From NCBI RefSeq assembly GCF_002252675.1, contig NZ_NQKY01000001.1:141315-205314 (forward strand): 64,000 bases of DNA, read 5' to 3'. Of this stretch, positions 24,999 through 33,431 are shown piece by piece. The stretch is from Synechococcus sp. BO 8801. Its GTDB lineage: Bacteria > Cyanobacteriota > Cyanobacteriia > PCC-6307 > Cyanobiaceae. The notes under the pieces are model-generated. The model worked only from the letters and a program-made list of their open reading frames with translations, was not told where the DNA came from and ran no database searches. How positions within the stretch are numbered: position 1 is the stretch's first letter; each line of letters starts with the position of its first letter. The position numbers and the translations under genes are program-made.

Positions 24999-26039
24999 TC
25001 AGGGGAGGGCGAGTCGGGCGGGATCGCGCAGGAAGTCGCGGTGCACCGCCAGGTACCCCTGCCCCGTGTGAACCAGATGGGGCGCCAGATGGCCATGGGC
25101 CTCGGCGAGGGCGTGGAAGGGCACCGAGGGGTAGAGGTGGTGCTCGACGTGGAAGGGCATGTCCCACATCAGCCAGCGCAGGGGCGGCAGCGTCAGGGTG
25201 GTGCGGGTGTTGCTGAGGCCGTCCGTGTCGGTGCTGCAACCCCCGTGCTCGGCCATCAGCACGAAGCGCAGCAGCGGCTGGCCGACGGCCAGGGGCAGCA
25301 GCCAGAACCAGAACATGGCACTGTTGCCCTGCCAGAGGGAGGCGACCAGCAGGACGGCGTAGACGGCGACCTGGATCCGGATCGAACGGGTGACGGCCGC
25401 GGCCGCCTCGGCGGGAAGGTAGGGCCTGCCGCCGAAGTCACCGCGCAGGCCGGCGGCATGGCCGCGCAGCTTGCCGATCCACCAGGGAAGCCCGCTGAGC
25501 TCGAGCAGATAACCGGCCAGGCTGCTGGGGGGGGCGTCCTCCAGCTCCGGATCGAGGCCCGGCTGGTGGGTGTAGCGATGGTGCCACTGGTGGTAGCGGC
25601 GGTAGTAATCGGCGTTGTAGAAGCTCAGCAGACCGGCCCACCAGGCCACGGCGTCGTTGAGGCCCTTACCGGCGAAGGCGGTGCGGTGGCCGCATTCGTG
25701 CATGGCGCAGAAGCCGAAGGCCAGGCCCCAGCCCAGCAGCAGCAGGCCCACCAGCCGCAGGCCAAAGAACGCTGCGGTGGGTAGGGCGGGAGACATCGGC
25801 CATCCCCAGAGCACGGCCCCCAGCCCCAGCACGGTGAGGTGAAAGGCCAGCCGGCGCCAGCCGGGCCCGTCCCGTCGCTCGTTGAGGCGCTGCAGCAGCG
25901 GAGCGGACAGCAGCGGCGCAGCGGCGCCCGGGCCGGCCGCCGGTGGCGCGGAGGGTGGGGAGGCGGTCACGAAGGTCGCCGTTGGTCGGCGGAGGGAGAC
26001 GTCGTCGACCCACTGTCCCGCTCGGGGTCCGCCGGACAC
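24999..26039 (-). CDS. Membrane fatty-acid desaturase-type diiron enzyme
   Basis: 346-residue integral membrane protein of the fatty acid desaturase/hydroxylase superfamily. Three histidine boxes are present: HECGH (114-118), HQWHHRYTH (150-158) and FHVEHHLYP near the C-terminus, with hydrophobic segments around them. It could desaturate or hydroxylate a lipid, carotenoid or other hydrophobic substrate with O2. The GTG at 26039 is the outermost start; a GTG at 25970 would remove a disordered leader and is equally plausible. It heads a three-gene unit with the hydrolase and the GlnT-like ligase, divergent from the epimerase gene. Confidence 0.82.
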   Translation of the reverse strand: MSGGPRAGQWVDDVSLRRPTATFVTASPPSAPPAAGPGAAAPLLSAPLLQRLNERRDGPGWRRLAFHLTVLGLGAVLWGWPMSPALPTAAFFGLRLVGLLLLGWGLAFGFCAMHECGHRTAFAGKGLNDAVAWWAGLLSFYNADYYRRYHQWHHRYTHQPGLDPELEDAPPSSLAGYLLELSGLPWWIGKLRGHAAGLRGDFGGRPYLPAEAAAAVTRSIRIQVAVYAVLLVASLWQGNSAMFWFWLLPLAVGQPLLRFVLMAEHGGCSTDTDGLSNTRTTLTLPPLRWLMWDMPFHVEHHLYPSVPFHALAEAHGHLAPHLVHTGQGYLAVHRDFLRDPARLALP

Positions 26040-26040
26040 C

Positions 26041-26053
26041 GTTCGTCACGAAC
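26041..26053. promoter_or_regulatory. Perfect palindrome in divergent promoter
   Basis: GTTCGT-C-ACGAAC, a 13-base perfect palindrome between the desaturase unit and the epimerase gene. A related half-site, TTCGTGACC on the minus strand, recurs near 25966. Its size and position suit a dimeric repressor site. Confidence 0.45.
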
Positions 26054-26096
26054 ACTCCCACCGGGTGTGGCGCCCTGTGGGGATGGTTACGCGCTG

Positions 26097-27002
26097 ATGC
26101 CCCGCGGCAGGGAAGAGTGGGACCTGCGTCGTGCAGGCCCGGTGCCTTCCCTGCTGTTCTTCTCGCTCTGGGGCTTCGAGGGCCCCCTCGCCATGGCCCT
26201 GGAGACGGCGGAAGGGGGGGGCTTCGACGGGCTGGAGCTGAACATTCACCATCCCTCCCTTGTCGGCGACCCGGACGGACCCGCCCGCCTGCTGTCGTCC
26301 GGCAGGCCCCTGGTGCTGGAGGTGGTCACCGGTGGGGATTACGTGCCGCAGCTGGCCGTCACGCCGGCGCAGCACCTGGCGGAACTGGAGGACCAGCTCA
26401 ACCGCTGCGCCGACCTCCGCCCCCACCGGGTGACTGTGCTCACCGGCAGCGATGCCTGGCCCCTGGAGCGGCAACTGACCTTCCTGGCCGAGGCCCAGGC
26501 CCTGGCGGCAGCCAGCGGCCTGCCGGTGAGCTTCGAAACCCACCGGTCCCGCTGCCTGGGGATGCCCTGGACGATCGCGCCGCTGCTGGAGGCCGTGCCC
26601 GGGCTGCGGCTCACGGCCGACCTTAGCCATTGGTGCGTGGTGGCCGAACGGCTGATGACCCCGGATCTGGAGCCGGTGCGGTTGATGGCCGAGCGGGTCG
26701 ACCACATCCATGCCCGGGTGGGCCATGCCCAGGGTCCCCAGGTGTCCCACCCCTTCGCCCCTGAGCACGCGGAGGCGCTGGCGGCCCATCGGGCCTGCTG
26801 GCGCCTGTTCACCGAGAGGGCGCTCCAGCGCGGGGCGCCGCCGCCCAGCTTCACTCCCGAATTCGGACCGGATGGCTACATGCCCACCCTGCCCTTCACT
26901 GACCGCCCGGTGGCCGATCTGCTGACGGTCAACACGGCGATGGCGCAGTGGTTACGGAGTCAGCTGTTAGCCGACGACAGCGATAAGATGTGTTCATCCT
27001 GA
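26097..27002 (+). CDS. Sugar phosphate isomerase/epimerase family TIM barrel
   Basis: 301 residues from the ATG at 26097. The xylose-isomerase-like/AP-endonuclease-2 fold is indicated by FDGLELNIHHPSL, VSFETHRSR, LTADLSHWCVVAERL, VDHIHARVGHAQGPQ and FTPEFGPDGYMP, which carry the expected metal-binding Glu, Asp, His and Glu. The substrate is unknown; family members act on keto-sugars, inosose or hydroxypyruvate. Divergent from the desaturase unit with 57 bases between outer start codons. Confidence 0.82.
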   Translation: MPRGREEWDLRRAGPVPSLLFFSLWGFEGPLAMALETAEGGGFDGLELNIHHPSLVGDPDGPARLLSSGRPLVLEVVTGGDYVPQLAVTPAQHLAELEDQLNRCADLRPHRVTVLTGSDAWPLERQLTFLAEAQALAAASGLPVSFETHRSRCLGMPWTIAPLLEAVPGLRLTADLSHWCVVAERLMTPDLEPVRLMAERVDHIHARVGHAQGPQVSHPFAPEHAEALAAHRACWRLFTERALQRGAPPPSFTPEFGPDGYMPTLPFTDRPVADLLTVNTAMAQWLRSQLLADDSDKMCSS

Positions 27003-27018
27003 ACAGAGCTACGTCGTG

Positions 27019-27234
27019 ATGAACGTGATCGACGCCCCGACCGCCACACCGTCGGCCAACCATTCCAGCGAAGGGTCCGATCCCCGCCAGGCCACCCTGG
27101 TCGCTTCGCTGCGCGCCCGCTACGCCATCGCCGAGCAGCGCCAGGACGCCGATGCCAAACGTGCCCTGTTCAAGGAGGCCGTTTATCTGGGCATCCGCCC
27201 CGACGCGTACCAGGGCTCCAGCAGCGCCGCGTAG
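27019..27234 (+). CDS. Small hypothetical protein
   Basis: 71 residues from the ATG at 27019. The second half LVASLRARYAIAEQRQDADA then KRALFKEAVYLGIRPD is an amphipathic helical segment of a type common in picocyanobacteria. It begins 16 bases after the epimerase stop and its last 52 bases overlap the 3' end of the convergent Rieske gene. Function unknown. Confidence 0.6.
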   Translation: MNVIDAPTATPSANHSSEGSDPRQATLVASLRARYAIAEQRQDADAKRALFKEAVYLGIRPDAYQGSSSAA

Positions 27235-28232
27235 ATCGCCTGCTGATGCAGGATCCGGGCCTCCAGCCTGTGCGGGGGGCCGGTGCGGAACCCATCCCCG
27301 TAGCCCCGCTGCGCCGACTCCACCAGGTCCCGGTCCTCGGCCAGGAAGTGGACCATCTCCGCCATCAGCTCCTCCCCTTCGGCCTGGCGTGAGGCGGGGC
27401 CCAGCAGCCACACCTGCATGCGGCAGGTGTCCAGTTTCTCGGGCAGGAACTGGATCATCGCCATCCGTCCGTCGGGCCACAGCAGCAGGTGGTTCCACGG
27501 CGGCAGGCCAAAGGTGAGGAACTCACCCTCCGCCTCGGGCCAGGGGGTGGCCAGCACGTTGGCCCAGGTGCCGAAGCGATGGCGGTAGTCGCGCACCGGG
27601 CCCTGCAGCCGATGCAGGGTGGTGGGATGGGCGATGGCGACGTGGTAGTCGTCGAGGGTGTTGTCGTGGGCGATCTTCCAGTTGCAGGCGAGCCCCCGTT
27701 CGTGGAAGGCCAGGGGCAACAGGGTTCGGGCGAGGGCTTCGGAGGCTTCCTGCAGCGGCAGATCGAGCTGGTCGTCGAGGGGGATCGGATCGGCCCCCAG
27801 GGCCACCCAGATCAGGGAGGCGCGCACCTGGCAGCCGAGGCCCTCGAGTGGCCAGGCACCGCGATCGAAGGGGTCGACGAACTCCCCTTCCCGGGCGGCC
27901 GCCAGCAGCGTGCCGCCCAGGTCGTAGGTCCAGCCGTGGTAGGGGCACACCAGCCTCCGGCAGGCCACGCTGCCCTCAGCCGGCTCGCGAAAGGCCACGG
28001 CTCGGTGGGGGCAGCGGTTGCGGAAGGCCCGCACGACGCCATCACTGCCGTGGCAGAGCAGCACGGGCAGGCCCAGCAGCTCCAGCGCCCGCACATGCCC
28101 CTGCGGAAGATCGGCGGCGGCGGCGACGGGGTGCCAGAAGCGGCTGGCGTAGTGCTCGCGCTCCAGGGCGGCCACGGACACCGAGCCGTACAGCTCCGTT
28201 GGCAGAAAGGCGGCCCGGGTGGCGGTGTCCAT
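27183..28232 (-). CDS. Rieske [2Fe-2S] ring-hydroxylating-type oxygenase
   Basis: 349-residue oxygenase alpha subunit from the ATG at 28232. The Rieske ligands are C74, H76, C96 and H99 (CPHR ... CPYHGW). The catalytic domain has the mononuclear iron site in NWKIAHDNTLDDYHVAIAHP, with H197 and H202 as likely iron ligands and an Asp at 194-195 linking the two centres. Such enzymes hydroxylate or N/O-demethylate small molecules and need a reductase, which is not encoded here. It is the last gene of the riboswitch-led guanidine operon, 34 bases after the ABC ATPase, so an oxidative step on a guanidine derivative is a reasonable guess. Confidence 0.87.
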   Translation of the reverse strand: MDTATRAAFLPTELYGSVSVAALEREHYASRFWHPVAAAADLPQGHVRALELLGLPVLLCHGSDGVVRAFRNRCPHRAVAFREPAEGSVACRRLVCPYHGWTYDLGGTLLAAAREGEFVDPFDRGAWPLEGLGCQVRASLIWVALGADPIPLDDQLDLPLQEASEALARTLLPLAFHERGLACNWKIAHDNTLDDYHVAIAHPTTLHRLQGPVRDYRHRFGTWANVLATPWPEAEGEFLTFGLPPWNHLLLWPDGRMAMIQFLPEKLDTCRMQVWLLGPASRQAEGEELMAEMVHFLAEDRDLVESAQRGYGDGFRTGPPHRLEARILHQQAIYAALLEPWYASGRMPR

Positions 28233-28266
28233 GGAACGAACGGTCAGGGCAGGGCGGAGTGAACGC

Positions 28267-29034
28267 TCAGAGCAGGGAGCCATCCAGGCTGCGCAGGCGG
28301 CTGGCGAGTTCCTCGCGCAGTTCCAGGAAGGGCTGGGACACGCGCAGGTGGCGCAGGTCGGAGCGGTCCAGCTGGACGTCGACGGTGTGGACGATCCTGC
28401 CGGGCCGCGGCGCCATGATGTGGACGGTGCCGGCGAGCAGCAGCGCCTCCTCGATGTCGTGGGTGATCAGCAGGGCGGTGAGCCCGGTGCGCTTCCAGAG
28501 GTCGTGGAGGAACTCCTGCATCGATTCGCGGATCTGCAGATCCAGCGCCCCGAACGGTTCGTCCAGCAGCAGCACCTTCGGCTCGGTGGCCAGGGCCCGG
28601 GCGATGGCCACCCGCTGCTGCATGCCCCCCGAGAGTTCCCGCGGCAGCAGCCGGGCCGCGTCGGCCAGCCCGACCACGTCGAGGAAGTAGGCGGTCCGCT
28701 CGCGGATCTCCGCCTTGCCCCGTCCCTGGAGGGACAGGCCGAAGGCGACGTTCTGGGCCGCCGTGAGCCAGGGGTAGAGGCTGTATTTCTGGAACACCAT
28801 GCCGCGGTCGGAGCCGGGGCGCCGGACCGGCACGCCATCGAGGTGGATGGTGCCCTCGCTGGGCCGCTCGAGGCCGGCGATCAGCCGCATCACGGTGGAC
28901 TTGCCGGATCCCGAACTGCCGACCAGAGCCATGAACTGACCCGAAAACAGCTCGAAAGAGATGGTTTCGAGAACGAGCTTGCGATCCCGCCCCTCGCCGA
29001 AGCTCTTGGAAACCTGGGAAACCTGGAGATGCAT
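28267..29034 (-). CDS. ABC importer ATP-binding protein (guanidine operon)
   Basis: 255-residue ATPase of the nitrate/sulfonate/taurine importer family. Walker A is GSSGSGKST, the signature is LSGGMQQR, Walker B is VLLLDEPFGALD and the switch His is in LLITHDIEEAL. It would power the permease encoded five bases upstream. Sulfonate-type importers are also the type found next to guanidine hydrolase in Synechocystis, so guanidine or a relative is the likely cargo. Confidence 0.93.
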   Translation of the reverse strand: MHLQVSQVSKSFGEGRDRKLVLETISFELFSGQFMALVGSSGSGKSTVMRLIAGLERPSEGTIHLDGVPVRRPGSDRGMVFQKYSLYPWLTAAQNVAFGLSLQGRGKAEIRERTAYFLDVVGLADAARLLPRELSGGMQQRVAIARALATEPKVLLLDEPFGALDLQIRESMQEFLHDLWKRTGLTALLITHDIEEALLLAGTVHIMAPRPGRIVHTVDVQLDRSDLRHLRVSQPFLELREELASRLRSLDGSLL

Positions 29035-29039
29035 GAGAT

Positions 29040-29816
29040 TCAGTTGGCCCAGGAACAGGCCCGTCGCATCAGAAACCGGAAACCCAGATCGATCATCAGA
29101 CCGATGAGTCCGATAACGATCAGCCCGACAAAGATCTCATCGGTGCGCAGGAATCGCTGGGCCAGGCTGATGCGTTTGCCCAGGCCCTCGTTGGCGGCCA
29201 CCAGTTCGGCGACGATCACGAGGTTCCAGGCCGAGGCCATGTTGATGCGGTAGGTGTCGAGCACCTGGGGGGCGATGTAGGGAGCCACCACCCGGGTGAG
29301 GATGGGAAGGCCCCGGCCCCCCAGGGTGAGGGCCGTTTCCACCAGTTCGGAGGGAACGAACTTCACCGCATCCATGATCATCAGGGTGTTGAAGAAGAAG
29401 GTGCCGATGAAGATGAGCATCACCTTCGGCAGCTCCTCGAGGCCGAAATAAATGATCAGCAGGGGGATGAAGGCCGGCGCCGGCATGTACCGGATCAGCG
29501 CCATCAGGGGTTCCAGAAAGTGGCAGATGGTGCGGTTCGTGCCCATGGCGATGCCGATCGGCAGGGCCAGCCCTGCCGAGATCGCGAAGCCGATGAAGAC
29601 CCGCTTGATGCTGGCCACCGCATCCGCCACCAGGATTCCGCGCTGGAACTGGTCGGTTCCCGCCAACCACACCGCTCCAGGGCCCGGCAGGAAGAGCTTG
29701 TCGACCATGCCGCTGGCGGTGACCAGCCACCACACCAGGAAGACGGTGAGGATGCCGAGCACCCCCAAGACCCAGGGGTGGCTGAGGAAGCGACGCAGGG
29801 CGGGGGACCGGGCCAT
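29040..29816 (-). CDS. ABC importer permease (guanidine operon)
   Basis: 258-residue inner-membrane permease of the BPD_transp_1 (SsuC/TauC/NrtB) family with about six hydrophobic segments and an EAA-like cytoplasmic loop in the region ELVETALTLGGRGLPILTRV. The ATG at 29816 is preferred to a TTG nine bases upstream. It starts five bases after the binding-protein stop codon and ends five bases before the ATPase start, a compact importer cassette. Confidence 0.92.
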   Translation of the reverse strand: MARSPALRRFLSHPWVLGVLGILTVFLVWWLVTASGMVDKLFLPGPGAVWLAGTDQFQRGILVADAVASIKRVFIGFAISAGLALPIGIAMGTNRTICHFLEPLMALIRYMPAPAFIPLLIIYFGLEELPKVMLIFIGTFFFNTLMIMDAVKFVPSELVETALTLGGRGLPILTRVVAPYIAPQVLDTYRINMASAWNLVIVAELVAANEGLGKRISLAQRFLRTDEIFVGLIVIGLIGLMIDLGFRFLMRRACSWAN

Positions 29817-29821
29817 GGTGC

Positions 29822-30832
29822 TCAACGGGCGTTGTCGACAAACTGGGAGTTCAGCAGGTTGGTGAGGTCAGGCTTGGTTTTGGCCAGGCCCGTCTCCACC
29901 AGGAAGACGCTGATCTGTTCGGCGGCATAGGGCAGCGACAGCATCGTGGTGCCCGGCTTGAAGTTGCTGCGGTTTTCCTCCAGGGTCTGGATGGTGGTGC
30001 CGGCGTTGTACTCCTTGAACTCGGCTTCGCTGACGCCGGAGCGTTCCACCAGGATCGGCAGGGTGCCGGCGGGGTCGTCCTTGATCGTCTTGAGGGTGGC
30101 GAACCAGGCGTTGACGATCTTCTGGACCTTCTCGGGATTCTTGGCGACGAATTCCGTGCGGCAGACGAGCAGATCGCTGATCGCCCCGGGGTGATCCTTG
30201 GAGGTGGCCAGGGCCCGGCTGCCCGGTCGCTTCAGGGCCTGGGTGGTGAAGGGGGCATAGACGCCGGCGGCGTCCACCTTGCCTGCGGCGAAGGCCGCGG
30301 CGGCGGCGCCGGTTTCGAGGGGAACGAAGGTGATGTCCTTGGCGGAGAGACCCGCATCCTTGAGCACCTTGAGCAGCAGGAAGTGGTCGACGGTGCCTTC
30401 CTCGGCGGCGACCTTCTTGCCCTTCAGCTCGGGGATCGACTTGATCTCCGCCGCGGCGATGATCTGGTCATTGCCCGTGGAGAAATCGTTCTGGAGCACC
30501 ACCTGGAGATCGGCCCCACCCGCCACGGAACTGATGGTGTCGTTGAGGGTCTGGCTGTTGCAATCCAGCTGACCGGCGTTGAGGGCGTTGATCGAATCGA
30601 GATAGCCGTCGAACCACTGCATCGAGGCCGCCACCCCCTGCTCCTTGAACAGCTCCTTGACCTCGGTGACCTTCCAGGGGAACCAGCCCGGCCAGGCGCT
30701 GTAGCCGATCTTGACGGGCGCCTCCTGGCTCGCAGGCTGCTGGCAACCGGCCAGCAATCCTCCCCCGAGAGCGGCCATCAGGGTGAGGGCGACGGCCCGG
30801 CGTTGACGACGGAACAAGGTGGCTTTCAACAT
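29822..30832 (-). CDS. ABC importer substrate-binding lipoprotein (guanidine operon)
   Basis: 336 residues from the ATG at 30832. The N-terminus has a basic region, a hydrophobic segment and the lipobox LLAGC, so it is a lipoprotein tethered outside the inner membrane. The mature part (VKIGYSAWPGWFPWKVTEVKELF shown in part, GTVDHFLLLKVLKDAGL, ALATSKDHPG) is an NMT1/SsuA-type bilobal receptor. The frame continues upstream without family similarity. A hairpin in the 128-base spacer to the GlnT-like gene may allow separate expression. Its ligand is inferred from the operon to be guanidine or a substituted guanidine. Confidence 0.9.
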   Translation of the reverse strand: MLKATLFRRQRRAVALTLMAALGGGLLAGCQQPASQEAPVKIGYSAWPGWFPWKVTEVKELFKEQGVAASMQWFDGYLDSINALNAGQLDCNSQTLNDTISSVAGGADLQVVLQNDFSTGNDQIIAAAEIKSIPELKGKKVAAEEGTVDHFLLLKVLKDAGLSAKDITFVPLETGAAAAAFAAGKVDAAGVYAPFTTQALKRPGSRALATSKDHPGAISDLLVCRTEFVAKNPEKVQKIVNAWFATLKTIKDDPAGTLPILVERSGVSEAEFKEYNAGTTIQTLEENRSNFKPGTTMLSLPYAAEQISVFLVETGLAKTKPDLTNLLNSQFVDNAR

Positions 30833-30873
30833 CAGGGAAATCGGGGAAAGGGTGGTGCCTGCGCAGATGGAGA

Positions 30874-30897
30874 GGGTCGCGTCTTTGACGCGATCCC
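30874..30897 (-). other. Stem-loop in the glnT-binding protein spacer
   Basis: TCGCGTC-TTT-GACGCGA (30877-30893 on the plus strand) forms a seven-base-pair stem extended by partial GGG/CCC pairing, without a T run. It could stabilise or mark processing of the importer mRNA rather than terminate it. Confidence 0.5.
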
Positions 30898-30960
30898 AGA
30901 TGGATGCTGGGTTCGGTTCCGTGGGGTTGTTGGGTGAAGGGAGCCCCCCGTTGGAGAGGG

Positions 30961-32325
30961 TCAGAAGAACTCCAGATAACGCTGCTGTTCCCATTCGGAG
31001 ACAGCAGAGTGGTAGGACTCCCACTCTTCACGTTTGTAGGAGATAAACGCCTTGAACATGGCATCACCGAATACGCTTTCGGCAAGTGGATCCGCCGCGA
31101 AGGCCTCCACCGCCTCGCCGAGGGTTCGGGGCAGCATGTTCAGGCCCCGCTCGGCCCGTTCCGCCGCGCTGAGTGTGTAGGCATTCACCAGGTTGGGAGC
31201 GCCGGGATCGAGTTGTTCGCGAATCCCCTCCAGGCCGGCGGCCAGCATCAGGGCCCCACCCAGGTACGGGTTGCAGGAGATGTCGGCCGCCCGGCATTCC
31301 ACCCGGCCGCCGGGAGAGGGAATGCGCAGCATGTTGGTGCGGTTGTTGTTGCCGTAGCAGACGAACACCGGTGCCCAGGTGAACCCCGACATGCTCCCTT
31401 GGGCGACGAGGCGCTTGTAGCTGTTGACCGTCGGGGCGATCACGGCGCAGATGGCGGGGGCGTGCCGGAGCACACCGGCAATGAAGTGCTCCGCCAGCCG
31501 GGTGACCTCCCCGGGGGTCGCCTCGGGCGTGGCGAACAGGTTCACCCCGGTCTGAAGGTCCGCCAGGGACATGTTGAAGTGGGCGCCGCTGCCGGTGCGG
31601 TCGCCGAAGGGCTTGGGCATGAAGGTGGCCAGCAGCCCGTGCCGATGGGCGATCTCCTTGGCCATCAGCTTGAAGAAGGTCAGCCGGTCGGCCATGGTGA
31701 GCACGTCGGCGTAGTCGAAGTCGGTCTCGAACTGGCCGGGGCCGTCCTCGTGGTCGAAGGAATAGACCCCCCACCCCAGGCCGTTCATCGCCTGCACCAG
31801 CTCGTCCAGCCAGGGCAGGTTGTCGAGCAGGCCGCGCACGTCGTAGGCGGGTTTGTCGAGGGTGTCGCGGTCGCTGAAGGGGACCCAGCCCCCCGCCGCC
31901 CCCTTCTTCAGCACAAAGAACTCGGTCTCGATGCCGAGGTTGAAGCGGAAGCCCATGGCGGCGGCCTCCTGGCGCACCCGGCCCAGGATGTGGCGGCTGC
32001 AGGCGTCGAAGGGGCGGCCGTGCAGGTGCAGATCGCTGGCGAACCAGGCCACCTCCGGCTGCCAGGGGAGCACGGTGACGCTGGCGGGATCGGGGACCGC
32101 GGCCACCTCGTCGTCGCTCACCTCCTGGGGCACGCCGTCGAGGGCCGCGCCGGTGAACAGTTCGGAGCCGGCCATCATCTGGCCGAGGTGTTCGAGGGGC
32201 ACGGCCTTGGCCTTGCTCACCCCGTGCAGGTCCACGAAGCTGGCCAGGGCGTAGCGGACGCCCTTCGCGCGCAGGTCGGCCTGCAGGGCCGAGGTGGAAT
32301 CGGAGGCGGGATGCTGGTGACTCAT
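30961..32325 (-). CDS. glnT: Glutamine-synthetase-family ligase (GlnT-like), copy 2
   Basis: 454-residue GS-fold ligase of the type III glutamate-ammonia ligase class. Motifs include VRYALASFVDLHGVSKAKAVP, VLPWQPEVAWFASDL, the metal-site GIETEFFVLKK, GQFETDFDYADVLTMADR, SGAHFNMSLADLQTG and NNNRTNMLRIPSPGGRVE. Its ATG shares one base with the hypB-like stop codon (TGATG), so the two are translationally coupled and it belongs to the guanidine operon. It might re-assimilate ammonia released by GdmH, or gamma-glutamylate an amine. The family alone does not decide. Confidence 0.88.
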   Translation of the reverse strand: MSHQHPASDSTSALQADLRAKGVRYALASFVDLHGVSKAKAVPLEHLGQMMAGSELFTGAALDGVPQEVSDDEVAAVPDPASVTVLPWQPEVAWFASDLHLHGRPFDACSRHILGRVRQEAAAMGFRFNLGIETEFFVLKKGAAGGWVPFSDRDTLDKPAYDVRGLLDNLPWLDELVQAMNGLGWGVYSFDHEDGPGQFETDFDYADVLTMADRLTFFKLMAKEIAHRHGLLATFMPKPFGDRTGSGAHFNMSLADLQTGVNLFATPEATPGEVTRLAEHFIAGVLRHAPAICAVIAPTVNSYKRLVAQGSMSGFTWAPVFVCYGNNNRTNMLRIPSPGGRVECRAADISCNPYLGGALMLAAGLEGIREQLDPGAPNLVNAYTLSAAERAERGLNMLPRTLGEAVEAFAADPLAESVFGDAMFKAFISYKREEWESYHSAVSEWEQQRYLEFF

Positions 32326-33026
32326 CAGGCGTGCAGCAGGGCGGGGGAGATCTGAACGGCCTGGCGCTGGGCGTCGAGCCAGTCGTGCCAGGCCTCAAAG
32401 CCCTCTCCGGTGGTGGCGGAGAGGCGGAACACGGCGGTGCGGGGGTTCACCTGGCGGATGTGGGCCTCGATCCGCTCCACATCCACCGGCAGGTGGGGCA
32501 GCAGATCCACCTTGGTGATCAGCACGCAGTCGGCTTCCCGGAACATCACCGGGTACTTGAGCGGCTTGTCGTCCCCCTCGGTGACGCTGAGGAGCGCCAC
32601 CTTGCGGTGCTCACCGATGGCGAACTCGGCGGGGCAGACCAGGTTGCCCACGTTTTCCACCCAGAGGATGTCCAGGGCGGCGGGATCGAGCCGCTGGCGG
32701 AGCAGCTTCAGGCCGCCGCTGACCATGGCGGCATCCAGGTGGCAGGCACGGCCGGTGGTGATCGGCACCACCGGAATCCCCACGGCCTCCAGCCGCTCAG
32801 CGTCGAGCAGGGTGGTCATGTCGCCTTCCAGGACGGCCATGGCCCAGCGGCCGGCGAGGGCGGCGAGGCTGCGCTCCAGCAGGGAGGTCTTGCCGGCGCC
32901 GGGGCTGCTCATGACGTTGAGGCAGAGCAGGTTCCAGGCGTCGAAGTGCTCGCGGTTGTGGTCGGCCCGGTGCTGGTTGGCCGCCAGCAGATTCAGACCG
33001 AGGCTGTCTTCGAGGGGCATGTGCAT
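32325..33026 (-). CDS. hypB: HypB-like nickel-delivery GTPase (guanidine operon)
   Basis: 233-residue GTPase of the HypB/UreG class. The P-loop is [13 protein letters not shown], followed by [12 protein letters not shown], the metal-site [19 protein letters not shown] and the guanine-specificity TKVDLL. No hydrogenase gene is nearby; in Synechocystis a HypA/HypB-like pair next to guanidine hydrolase loads Ni2+ into it, and the position here, two genes after gdmH, matches. An ATG at 33020 is an alternative start. The N-terminal Ni-binding CXXCGC of true HypB is absent. Confidence 0.92.
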   Translation of the reverse strand: MHMPLEDSLGLNLLAANQHRADHNREHFDAWNLLCLNVMSSPGAGKTSLLERSLAALAGRWAMAVLEGDMTTLLDAERLEAVGIPVVPITTGRACHLDAAMVSGGLKLLRQRLDPAALDILWVENVGNLVCPAEFAIGEHRKVALLSVTEGDDKPLKYPVMFREADCVLITKVDLLPHLPVDVERIEAHIRQVNPRTAVFRLSATTGEGFEAWHDWLDAQRQAVQISPALLHA

Positions 33027-33032
33027 GGCGGA

Positions 33033-33428
33033 TCAGCAGGCGGCTGTGGGACGGGAAGCAGTGGATGGGGCGGTATCGAAGCCGTAGGCGACCGAACGGA
33101 TCCGCAGTTCGCGGCCGCTGACGATCTCCTCCATCGGGTGGTGGCAGCAGGGGGAGCGGAAGCCGTCGGCTTGAACGGGGCTGTAGGTGGCCTGGCAGCG
33201 GACGCAGCGCCCCACCAGGGGCACCGACTCGATCACCAGCTCGGCGCCGTCGAGCCAGCTGCCCTTGACGGCATCGGCCCAGGTGACCACCAGCTGGTCG
33301 GGTTCGACGCAGGTGAAGGTGCCCACTTCGAGATGGACCCGATCCACCGCCGGCACCCGGGGAGCGTGCTGCTGCTTCCACTCGTTCATGGACAGCAGCA
33401 GGCAGCGCGTCATGTCGACTTCATGCAT
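33033..33428 (-). CDS. hypA: HypA-like nickel chaperone (guanidine operon)
   Basis: 131-residue HypA/HybF family protein. The N-terminal MHE supplies the nickel site (Met1 amino group, His2, Glu3). The zinc domain has one CXXC (CVRC) and a second pair in SPCCHH, a variation on the usual CPXC. It lies three bases after gdmH and six bases before the hypB-like gene. It probably hands Ni2+ to the guanidine hydrolase together with the HypB-like GTPase rather than to a hydrogenase, none of whose structural genes is in the window. Confidence 0.9.
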   Translation of the reverse strand: MHEVDMTRCLLLSMNEWKQQHAPRVPAVDRVHLEVGTFTCVEPDQLVVTWADAVKGSWLDGAELVIESVPLVGRCVRCQATYSPVQADGFRSPCCHHPMEEIVSGRELRIRSVAYGFDTAPSTASRPTAAC

Positions 33429-33431
33429 GCC

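Noticed and set aside
32325-33428. HypA/HypB as hydrogenase maturation genes.
   Set aside because: No hydrogenase structural or other hyp genes are in the window and the pair is embedded in the gdmH operon.
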